Shown here one piece after another: positions 24,810-32,271 of a DNA stretch of 64,000 bases. Each line of letters starts with the position of its first letter. The first letter of the stretch is position 1. Location: the NCBI GenBank assembly GCA_001917135.1, contig MNTT01000016.1, positions 261,576-325,575 of the forward strand, written 5' to 3'. A program made the position numbers and the translations under genes. This DNA is from Acetobacter sp. 46_36 (GTDB taxonomy: Bacteria; Pseudomonadota; Alphaproteobacteria; RF32; CAG-239). Below the pieces are notes generated by a model. The model was not told where the DNA came from. It saw only the letters and a list, made by a program, of their open reading frames with translations, and made no database searches.

Positions 24810-25979
24810 TTATCGGTACGACCGTTCGTAAATCTCGGCACAGTCGGCAATGCTCAAGTCACACGGATCAAGCCGGAAAGACAAGGCATTCTGAGTTTTC
24901 GCGGCGGCAGCAAATTCACGCAGGCGTTCTTTTTCAATTCCGTAGTCGCTCATCTTCAGCTTGTCCGCACCGCAGGCTTGCTGCAATTTCTGCAAAGCAG
25001 CAATGAAGTCTTCCGGCGTTTTGGCGTTTTTATTGCCGAGAGCTTTGGCCAATTCGACAAGACGGTCGTCAGAAGTGTGTTTTTCGGCAATTTTAGAAAA
25101 GTAAGCAACACTCAGCATAATCAAGCCGGCACCATGCGGCAGGTTTTTATAAACGCCGCTTAAGATATGTTCCAGCGCATGTTCCGAGATACAGCCGGAC
25201 GTGCTTTCGACCATACCAGACAGTGTATTCGCCAGCGCCATATTTTCCCGTGCGGCAATATCTCCGCCGTCAAAAACGGCTGCCGGCAGATTTTCGGCAA
25301 TCAGGCTTACGGCCTTGAGAGCAAAAATGTCGCTTATGGGCGTGGCTATATTGGCAAGATAGCCTTCAAGACTGTGAAACAGCGCGTCAAACCCCTGAAA
25401 AACAGTATAGTCTCGCGGAACGGTCAACATCAGCTCGGGGTCAACCACCGCCAAAACGGGAAATGTGCCGTCAATGCCGAAACCAAATTTTTCGCCGGTC
25501 GCAGTATTGCTGATAACCGTCCACGGGTCAGCTTCCGTTCCGGTTCCGGCGGTTGTCGTTATGGCAACAACGGGCAGAGGCGTTACAGACACCGGGCGTC
25601 CACCGCCGGTGCCGCGAACCATATAATCCCAGTAATCGCCTGGATTTGTCGCCATAACAGCAATCGCCTTGGCTGCGTCAATCGGCGAACCGCCGCCCAA
25701 ACCGACAATAAAGTCGCAGTTTTCGGCTTTTGCCAGCGCCGCACCGTCCATAACTTCGCTGCGGTCGGGATTGGCGGTTATTTTATTGAACAGCACGAAA
25801 GTACATCCTGCGGCCTTCAGCTCTTCCTCTGTCCGGGCCAGATAGCCGTTATCGACGACGGAACGGCCGCCTGTGGTTACAATCAGCGCCCGCGTGCCGG
25901 GGAGCTTTTCCTTATGCAGATTAGCCAGCTGTCCGCGGCCGAAAAGGATTTTGGTCGGAATATAATATTTGAAATTCAT
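24810..25979 (-). CDS. Iron-containing (group III) alcohol dehydrogenase
   Basis: A 389-residue protein of the Fe-ADH family, oxidoreductases that interconvert alcohols and aldehydes with NAD(P)H. The nucleotide-binding signature GGGSPIDAAKA, the TTAGTGTEADPW segment and the metal-binding residues in FQGFDALFHSLEGY, EHALEHILSG and LPHGAGL are present. Members include butanol dehydrogenases (YqhD/BdhA-like) used in fermentative disposal of reducing power, which fits an anaerobe. The stop codon is nine bases from a 37-bp repeat array. No close operon partner is visible; the next gene, an outer-membrane candidate, is transcribed in the same direction 45 bp upstream. Confidence 0.9.
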   Translation of the reverse strand: MNFKYYIPTKILFGRGQLANLHKEKLPGTRALIVTTGGRSVVDNGYLARTEEELKAAGCTFVLFNKITANPDRSEVMDGAALAKAENCDFIVGLGGGSPIDAAKAIAVMATNPGDYWDYMVRGTGGGRPVSVTPLPVVAITTTAGTGTEADPWTVISNTATGEKFGFGIDGTFPVLAVVDPELMLTVPRDYTVFQGFDALFHSLEGYLANIATPISDIFALKAVSLIAENLPAAVFDGGDIAARENMALANTLSGMVESTSGCISEHALEHILSGVYKNLPHGAGLIMLSVAYFSKIAEKHTSDDRLVELAKALGNKNAKTPEDFIAALQKLQQACGADKLKMSDYGIEKERLREFAAAAKTQNALSFRLDPCDLSIADCAEIYERSYR

Positions 25980-26024
25980 AATGCCTCCTTATCTGTCATT
26001 ACTCTGCAATTCTCCTCCACGACC

Positions 26025-26942
26025 TTAAAACAGGTCAAAACTCTTATTATAACTCAGCGACAGTCCGAATGTGCTCTGTGCCCGGGAACGCGACGCGCCA
26101 CGGGTTTCGGCAAGCTCATAATTGTAAAACGGCGCGAGGTACAAATCCCCGACAAGCTTGGTTTCTATACGGTTGTTTGTCGACAGTTTGTATTTGAAAT
26201 CCGTCGCTTCTTTTTGGCTGTAGCTGAAAAAATGACGGTAATACCCCTCGGAAACGAACGTGGTGTTCGGATTCAGCGGATAATGGAATTCATACCCGAT
26301 TTCGGCACCGGTTTTCATATTATCATTTTTATAAGTCATATCGTCTTCTTCCACCAAGGCAATATAAAGCTGTTTGAAATTCTCGCTGTCGTAAAGTTTC
26401 AAACCGGTTTTGGCACGGAGAATTTTAGTGCGGTAATCCGTCCCGTCCAGATTAAAATCCGTAAATTCCGTTTCATACCCGAGATAGGCAAACGGGCCGA
26501 CTATCCCCTGTTCCAAATGCCAGATTTTGTGCGTATAATCGGTATAGAGCAAAATTTCGTCATCGTTCTCATTTTCGGTCGTTACGCCGTTCTCGGTCGT
26601 CTTGGATTTGCCGTATATCGCATACAAGCCGTTAACCCAAACCATCGTGCTGCGGTCATAGGTCAGATTGCCGTCAAAAAGGCCGCTGATGTTATGCTGC
26701 TCATCGGCATTATACGAATCGGGGTAATTCGGATCATCCTTGTTGGTAACGCTATGCTCAAGATATTCAACCGCGATGCGTTTGATGTTGGCGGTCAGCG
26801 ATGCTGCATCTGCAACGGTTTCAGCCGGAGATGACGCGTTCTCCGAAACTTCGGCCGCTGCCGGCAAAGCAGTCTCCGCAGCAGCGGGAAAAGTTGCGCA
26901 TAGAGCGGCTCCCCACACCGCCAAACAAAGATTTTTTTTCAT
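26025..26942 (-). CDS. Predicted outer-membrane beta-barrel protein
   Basis: A 305-residue precursor with a Sec signal peptide (MKKNLCLAVWGAALCATFPAAAE, cleavage near AAAE; split here) and, after an Ala/Ser/Glu-rich linker, a run of alternating amphipathic strands (for example MVWVNGLYAIYG, EILLYTDYTHKIW, FAYLGYETEFTDF) ending in a phenylalanine (SLSYNKSFDLF), the C-terminal signal for the BAM complex. The family resembles small barrel proteins that lack a named function (DUF481/DUF3078-like organisation). AGAGGA lies before the ATG at 26942. It may be cotranscribed with the alcohol dehydrogenase, though no functional link is evident. Confidence 0.65.
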   Translation of the reverse strand: MKKNLCLAVWGAALCATFPAAAETALPAAAEVSENASSPAETVADAASLTANIKRIAVEYLEHSVTNKDDPNYPDSYNADEQHNISGLFDGNLTYDRSTMVWVNGLYAIYGKSKTTENGVTTENENDDEILLYTDYTHKIWHLEQGIVGPFAYLGYETEFTDFNLDGTDYRTKILRAKTGLKLYDSENFKQLYIALVEEDDMTYKNDNMKTGAEIGYEFHYPLNPNTTFVSEGYYRHFFSYSQKEATDFKYKLSTNNRIETKLVGDLYLAPFYNYELAETRGASRSRAQSTFGLSLSYNKSFDLF

Positions 26943-27137
26943 ACTAAAGTCCTCTGACACCGATTTCATTATGAGTGCAGTGTAGCTTCTTTTAACAGGC
27001 TGGCAAAAGGTTTTAACGATTTATCAACGGATAAATGGCAATCGGGCAAGTCCGGATTTGCCGAAATAGATATGCGTAGCGGAACGGAGCAAACCAGCAG
27101 GCCTCAGTATGGGAAGAGCTGCAGACAATTCCGTTCG

Positions 27138-27983
27138 TTAACACCCGCCGCGGTTCAACAGCGCTTTCATAACCAGACGGCAGCGGTCTTTGAATTTTAA
27201 TTCCGGCTTTGGAGAAATAATTTCCCATCCGCGCTTGTCCATCAGCTCAAAATAAGCATGATACAAATTCAGCATATAAACGACCGGCCTGGAATTGCGG
27301 TTGTGGTTTTCTTCCAGCAACCGATAAGCCTCCGCAAAGGAACTGCGGGCGGTTTCGGCAAATTTCCGGCGGGCGACATAAAGATTTTTATGAGTCAGGA
27401 TGTCTTTGGCTGCCAGCCCCTGCTCTATTTCCGCCGCGGCCAAAAACTCTTCGGGAATATAGACGTGGCCGCCCAGAATGTCTTCTTTTATATTTTTGAG
27501 AATATTGGTTATCTCTACCGCGCGCCCGATAAGCCGCCCCAGTTCGGCAGTCGTTTCCTCGTCAAATTCGGCGATTACTTTCAAAATCAGGTAACTCGGC
27601 GTTTCCGACACGCCGCGGCAGTATTCCTCAAACTCATGCAGCGACGGGCGGAACAGCGGTTTCGGACAGTCCATGGCAAAGCCCGACAGCATCGTTTCCA
27701 TACACGCGCGCGGCAGCTTAAAACGCATACAGTTCTTATATATGCGGCGGCCGATGTCGGTTTCGGGAACTTTCCGGTCATAGATGTTGGCAATTTCCCG
27801 CTGCCATGCCGCCAAAATATCAGCCTTATCCTTTTCAGACAGAGAGCTGGAACTCAAATCGTCAAAATGCTTGACCAGCGCATACAGCGTGTATACGGCT
27901 TCGCGCTTGGCTTTGGGATAATGCCTCGTGCACCAAAAGAGGGCAGAATGATTTTTTCTGACGATGCGACCAATTGAACTCAT
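27138..27983 (-). CDS. Squalene/phytoene synthase family protein with altered Asp motifs
   Basis: A 281-residue all-helical protein of the trans-isoprenyl diphosphate head-to-head synthase family. Conserved segments are LFWCTRHYPKAKREAVYTLYALVKHFDD, EEYCRGVSETPSYLILKV and EITNILKNIKEDILGGHVYIP (each longer segment split in meaning only). The first DxxxD motif reads DDLSS and the second NIKED where active synthases have DDxxD and DxxED, so one Asp of each is lost. It could be a weakened HpnC/HpnD-like enzyme or a non-catalytic relative like NDUFAF6. It forms a leftward cluster with the gene at 28020 (36 bp apart) and trmFO. Confidence 0.7.
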   Translation of the reverse strand: MSSIGRIVRKNHSALFWCTRHYPKAKREAVYTLYALVKHFDDLSSSSLSEKDKADILAAWQREIANIYDRKVPETDIGRRIYKNCMRFKLPRACMETMLSGFAMDCPKPLFRPSLHEFEEYCRGVSETPSYLILKVIAEFDEETTAELGRLIGRAVEITNILKNIKEDILGGHVYIPEEFLAAAEIEQGLAAKDILTHKNLYVARRKFAETARSSFAEAYRLLEENHNRNSRPVVYMLNLYHAYFELMDKRGWEIISPKPELKFKDRCRLVMKALLNRGGC

Positions 27984-28019
27984 TGCTTTTCCTTATTTCA
28001 TAACCATATTCCCCGCAGT

Positions 28020-28973
28020 TCAGAGCTGATGCAAATCGCGGGTTTTGTTTCTTGTTATCAGAGTATGCCACAAACCATATAAAAATGCGTTAACATAAAC
28101 AAAAAAATTTATTTTCCGGCATAAGGCGGAGGCGGAAGAACCAGCTGTGCCCTGAGAACCGGCTGCAGCGGAGGCCGGAGAGCAGACTGCGGACGAAGAA
28201 CCGACGGTTGCTGCGGCGGAAACGGAAGAACCGGTTGCGAACGAAGAACCAGTGGCGGCGGCTGCGGAAGCGGAGACATCGGGCAAAAGCCGTATCAGAC
28301 GGCGGGACAGACCGACAAAAAATCCTGTTTTCAACCGAAAAAGAAATCCCGACGCAGCGGCAAAAAGCTGCAACATTTCCTTTTGCTGCAACGGCAAGCT
28401 GCGGCGCAAACAAGCCGCATCAACCGATACCCTTGCCCCATCCAGTGCCACGGCAGCAGACGGAACAGCCAATACATATACGGCAGCATAAACAAAAGCC
28501 AAGGCGGCAAAAGGCTGATAGAACGGCGGCGTCTGATTGTTAAGCACGGCGACAAGGCGGGAAAACGGCGAAATCACCTGGAGCCAAATCGGCGACGCGG
28601 CGGAAAATTCCAGCGGATAACGGTTTTTAGACAGCCATTCAAAACCGTCCAGCGGTTCCAGCAGCAGCGACAGGGAAAGATTGCGGGCGATAAATTCCTT
28701 TTGCAAAAATCCCAGCAGCGTCCGTCCGGGCCAGGTACGGCTGACGGCACGATACAGGAGATTAAAGCTTTTCGGATGCAGGCCTCTCCGGCGCATTCCC
28801 CGCCGCAGCAGCAGAAAAAGATAAAAAATATACGCCCGGAACAATTCCCGGTCTTTTACCGGCACCAGTTGCAGATACAAAGACGGCGGCGGCAAAGGAA
28901 TCGCCGCTGCGGAGGAAAACGGCAGTTCGAAAAGAGCTTTGGCTTCTGAGAAAAAATTTTTACCCGAAGACAT
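28020..28973 (-). CDS. Divergent helical protein, possibly a second synthase-family relative
   Basis: A 317-residue protein with a helical body: SFNLLYRAVSRTWPG, NLSLSLLLEPLDGFEWLSKNR and WLQVISPFSRLVAVLNNQ recall the order of helices in squalene/phytoene synthase-like (NDUFAF6-type) proteins but no Asp-rich motif is present, so this is a tentative reading. Residues about 235-285 are an Ala/Ser/Gly/Val low-complexity insert encoded by repeat-like DNA (28110-28270). The start overlaps the stop of trmFO (TAATG) and the next gene begins 36 bp after its stop, giving a three-gene operon. Function unknown. Confidence 0.45.
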   Translation of the reverse strand: MSSGKNFFSEAKALFELPFSSAAAIPLPPPSLYLQLVPVKDRELFRAYIFYLFLLLRRGMRRRGLHPKSFNLLYRAVSRTWPGRTLLGFLQKEFIARNLSLSLLLEPLDGFEWLSKNRYPLEFSAASPIWLQVISPFSRLVAVLNNQTPPFYQPFAALAFVYAAVYVLAVPSAAVALDGARVSVDAACLRRSLPLQQKEMLQLFAAASGFLFRLKTGFFVGLSRRLIRLLPDVSASAAAATGSSFATGSSVSAAATVGSSSAVCSPASAAAGSQGTAGSSASALCRKINFFVYVNAFLYGLWHTLITRNKTRDLHQL

Positions 28974-30334
28974 TACGCCTCCCCTGCGGAAATACCGTGC
29001 AGCCAGTCTTCCGCCGCAGCCAGGGCTCGGGAAGTCAGCGCCGCCTTCTTTTCTGTCCCTTTGAGCGGGCGAAGTTTCCCTTTGGCGGTCATGACTTTCG
29101 GCAGTTCGGGAAACAGACCGAAATTAATGTTCATCGGCTGATAATGCTCTATGTCCGTTGCATCAGTCAGATGCGCCAGCTGGCAGCCGAATGCGGTTTC
29201 GCGCGGCGGCAACTGCGGCGTTCTCCCGTGCAGCAGTTCGGCGGCAAAATAACCGGCCAGCCACCCGACGGATGCACTTTCGACATACCCCTCGCAGCCG
29301 GTAATCTGTCCGGCGAACATCAGATGCGGGCGGGACTTCAGCCGCAGAAAAGCATCCAGCAGGACGGGCGACTTGATGAAAGTATTTTTATGAATACCGC
29401 CGAGACGGGCGAAAACGGCGTTTTCCAGCCCCGGAATGGTGCGGAAAATACGGGTCTGCTCGGAATGTTTCAGCTTGGTCTGGAAACCGACCATATTGCG
29501 CAGGGTGTCTTCTTTGTTATCCTGCCGCAGCTGTACTACCGCATAAGGGCGTTCCCCACGGTGCGGGTCGGTCAGCCCGACCGGTTTCATCGGGCCGTAC
29601 ATCAGCGTATCCGCCCCGCGTTCGGCCATTATCTCCACCGGCAGACAGCCGTCGAAATAATTCGGCTTCTCAAAATCGTGGAACCCGGCCTTTTCCCCTT
29701 CCAGCAGGGCATTGACAAATTCGTAGTACTGTTCCCGGCTGAGCGGGCAGTTGATATAATCATATTTATCGCCTTTATCGTAGCGGGACTGGTACCAGGC
29801 AATATCAAAATTTATACTGTCCTTATATATGACCGGCGCTATCGCGTCATAAAAAGAGAGCTTTTCGCCGCCTACCGCCGCGGATATACTCTCTGCCAGC
29901 GCCGCAGACGTCAGCGGCCCGGTGGCGACTATGCTCAGCCCCTCGCTTTCCGGCGGCAGCTCTGTTATCTCCTTTGACACGACGGTTATCAGCGGGTGTT
30001 CCCTAATCCGCGCCGTGATATATGCGGAAAAGCCTTCGCGGTCTACGGCAAGCGCGCCGCCGGCGGGAACCCGGTTTTTGTCGGCGCTTTCCATAACCAG
30101 CGAACCGGCAAGGCGCATTTCCTGATGCAAAAGCCCGACGGCATTGTATGTACTGTCATCAGAACGCAGCGAATTGGAACAGACCAATTCGGCAAAACCG
30201 TCCGCCTTATGCGCCGGCGAACGCTTTTCGGGCTTCATCTCATACAGCCGGACGGCAACCCCGCGCAAAGCCAGCTGCCACGCCGCCTCGGCTCCGGCAA
30301 GGCCGGCTCCTATCACATTTGCACTTAACGACAT
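28973..30334 (-). CDS. trmFO: Folate/FAD-dependent tRNA (uracil-54-C5)-methyltransferase TrmFO
   Basis: A 453-residue flavoprotein that forms 5-methyluridine at position 54 of tRNA with methylenetetrahydrofolate as carbon donor. The Rossmann motif VIGAGLAGAEAA starts at residue 7; ELVCSNSLRSD, the segment YINCPLSREQY and GQITGCEGYVESASVG are TrmFO hallmarks, with the cysteine in GCEGY and that in INCP expected in catalysis. Length matches the family. It is the first gene of a leftward operon with two synthase-like genes; the next ATG overlaps its stop (TAATG). Confidence 0.95.
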   Translation of the reverse strand: MSLSANVIGAGLAGAEAAWQLALRGVAVRLYEMKPEKRSPAHKADGFAELVCSNSLRSDDSTYNAVGLLHQEMRLAGSLVMESADKNRVPAGGALAVDREGFSAYITARIREHPLITVVSKEITELPPESEGLSIVATGPLTSAALAESISAAVGGEKLSFYDAIAPVIYKDSINFDIAWYQSRYDKGDKYDYINCPLSREQYYEFVNALLEGEKAGFHDFEKPNYFDGCLPVEIMAERGADTLMYGPMKPVGLTDPHRGERPYAVVQLRQDNKEDTLRNMVGFQTKLKHSEQTRIFRTIPGLENAVFARLGGIHKNTFIKSPVLLDAFLRLKSRPHLMFAGQITGCEGYVESASVGWLAGYFAAELLHGRTPQLPPRETAFGCQLAHLTDATDIEHYQPMNINFGLFPELPKVMTAKGKLRPLKGTEKKAALTSRALAAAEDWLHGISAGEA

Positions 30335-30477
30335 ATTTTCCCTTGAGTTTTAAAACCGCAACAAGTTATAAACGAATTACGGATAAGTTATAAATGCTGT
30401 TCTCCGGTTTGTAAATACCAAAAATTAGGTGATTTTTAAAAAAGCTCTGATATAATGGCAGAAACGGATAAATTAAA

Positions 30478-31509
30478 ATGTTTAAAAACAGATATTTGAC
30501 ATTTTTAGTGCTTTTGATTGCCGGGCTTGTTGCGGGAACGGCGGGCGTTTCTGCGCAGTCGGAAATGGACTTGCTACTGTTTGAAAAAAAAGCGGAGGGA
30601 ACCCAAAAAGCCAATCGGGGAAACCCGGACGCGAAAACGGCGGCAGCCGATATTGACATCAGCGAATCGCTGACTGACAACCTGTCAAAAAACAACAAAA
30701 AAACGGGAAAAGCAGTACCGGATAACGGCAGAAATACAGCAGGCGGCATCAGAGATTCCGGCAAAGGCAAATCCTCCGATGACGGCGAATCGGAAAGCTG
30801 GCTGAAAAGCCTCATCAGCAAAGGTACCAGCGAGATTTTCAAATCGCCGGACGAGAAAGCGCAGGCAGCCGAGGAAAAAAGGATTGAACGGGTTTTGTTA
30901 AACCGCAAATCCAACGCCGCCAATTTTGACATTTCCGGCCTTAAGCTGCGCATGACACCTAAAGAAGTAGAAGAAACAATGAAGCAGCAAGGATATAAAA
31001 AGATTTTGGAAACGCTGGAAGTGCCGAACTTTATCAAATGGCGCAGCGAAGAACTCTGCCGCCAACACGGCGTTATCGGCTTTGAGCGCCTTAACGCCTG
31101 CGCAACGATGGTTGCCAAGGAAAACGGCTTTCAATTCGTGGAACATCAGGTTTACAACCGTTACATTACCAAAGAAAGCATAGAAGTTTACTTTACCTCT
31201 ACGTTTACCGATAATCTGGCGCACCGGATTTTTTACAAAAGCAGCGTTCCCTTTTCCGACAGCAAGGCATCCAAAAACGTTTACCTGAACAACATCAAGG
31301 TGTTTGACTTCTGGCGGCGAATCGACCTTAAATACGGCAAACCGGACAATACAACCGAAGTCAAGTGGGGGCTTGGCGGCAAAAAGCCGTATCTTAAAGC
31401 GGGAACGGGCAAGCTGGAACTGACCGACCCGCTGTTGAAAGACCTTGATACAGCGAGGATGATTAACGAAGATACGCGTTTTGCCAACACGCAGTATTAT
31501 ACGTTTTAG
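30478..31509 (+). CDS. Secreted protein of unknown function
   Basis: A 343-residue precursor with a Sec signal peptide (residues 1-26, cleavage after VSA-Q). The mature protein has a disordered, Lys/Asp/Asn-rich linker (about 40-130), then a globular domain of about 200 residues starting ANFDISGLKLRMTPKEVEETMKQQGY (split: FDISGLKLRMTP, KEVEETMKQQGY) that may form an alpha/beta substrate-binding-like or SmpA-like fold: the (G-L-LRMTPKEVEE) run resembles the MTP-EVE segments of BamE-like proteins. Two cysteines (ELCRQ, NACAT) could make a disulfide. TATAAT lies at 30451-30456 before it. Role unknown. Confidence 0.55.
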   Translation: MFKNRYLTFLVLLIAGLVAGTAGVSAQSEMDLLLFEKKAEGTQKANRGNPDAKTAAADIDISESLTDNLSKNNKKTGKAVPDNGRNTAGGIRDSGKGKSSDDGESESWLKSLISKGTSEIFKSPDEKAQAAEEKRIERVLLNRKSNAANFDISGLKLRMTPKEVEETMKQQGYKKILETLEVPNFIKWRSEELCRQHGVIGFERLNACATMVAKENGFQFVEHQVYNRYITKESIEVYFTSTFTDNLAHRIFYKSSVPFSDSKASKNVYLNNIKVFDFWRRIDLKYGKPDNTTEVKWGLGGKKPYLKAGTGKLELTDPLLKDLDTARMINEDTRFANTQYYTF

Positions 31510-31512
31510 CCG

Positions 31513-31600
31513 GATATGTTCCGGTTGAAAAGGAGAAACAGAGAAGAATGAGCCATGCACGAAGCCTGCCGGAAAGGCGGATGTTCCGGCTGAAACGGAA
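31513..31600. repeat. Direct repeat in the spacer before chpT
   Basis: atgttccggttgaaa at 31516-31530 recurs with one change at 31581-31595, 65 bases apart. The 153-bp spacer between the secreted protein and chpT shows no gene. Confidence 0.5.
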
Positions 31601-31662
31601 CAAATGGGCATAAGACACTTACATACGGAACAGGAAAGACAGACAAAGGACAGAAAAACAAA

Positions 31663-32265
31663 ATGAACACCAACATCTATATCAGCGAAATTGTGGCGAC
31701 GAGGCTGTCGCACGACCTTATCGGCAATATCGGGGCAGTCGCCAACGCCGTGGAACTGTTGAACGAGGGGGACGAGGACGACAGGGAAGATATAGGCAAT
31801 ATCTTAAATTTCAGCTCCAAGGTATTGAGCCGGCGGCTTAAATTTTTCCGCTTATGTTTCGGTATGTCCAATGCAGCGGTCAAAACCACGGAAGAGCTGG
31901 CGACGGTGATGCAGGATTATCTTCTGACGCTCGGCAATCCGAATCTGCCGACGACTTTGGCGCTGGAAATCGGCACGCCGAAAATCTACAAGCTGGTTAT
32001 GCCGGCGGTAATGATGATGGCGGACACGATTGTCAAAGGCGGAAAGATTGCCGTCAAACAAACGGACGACGCGCTGCTGGTTACGGCAGAATCCGACGCG
32101 CCGCTCAACAAGGCAAAACTTGCAAACATTGCCCGCGTTCTGGACGGCGGAGAAGCGGAGGAAAACATATCTTCCTACGCACCGCTTTACTACCTGCTGG
32201 CCTATCTCGGCGACAGCGGCGTTGCCGTCAGGCTGGACGGGCAGACGTTGGTTATCGGGGCATAG
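31663..32265 (+). CDS. chpT: ChpT-like histidine phosphotransferase
   Basis: A 200-residue protein with the dimeric HisKA-like and degenerate ATPase-like layout of alphaproteobacterial ChpT. The phosphoaccepting histidine is His17 in RLSHDLIGNIGAVANAVELL. ChpT carries phosphate from the hybrid kinase CckA to CtrA and CpdR, which control the cell cycle and motility. CckA and CtrA are not in this window. The gene is followed 6 bp later by priA, so the two are probably cotranscribed. The family is confined essentially to Alphaproteobacteria and is a strong taxonomic clue. Confidence 0.85.
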   Translation: MNTNIYISEIVATRLSHDLIGNIGAVANAVELLNEGDEDDREDIGNILNFSSKVLSRRLKFFRLCFGMSNAAVKTTEELATVMQDYLLTLGNPNLPTTLALEIGTPKIYKLVMPAVMMMADTIVKGGKIAVKQTDDALLVTAESDAPLNKAKLANIARVLDGGEAEENISSYAPLYYLLAYLGDSGVAVRLDGQTLVIGA

Positions 32266-32271
32266 CCGGCA

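Noticed and set aside
25167..26834. 555-codon plus-strand open frame
   Set aside because: It spans the antisense of the alcohol dehydrogenase and outer-membrane genes, whose motifs and signal peptides are clear; an artefact of base composition.
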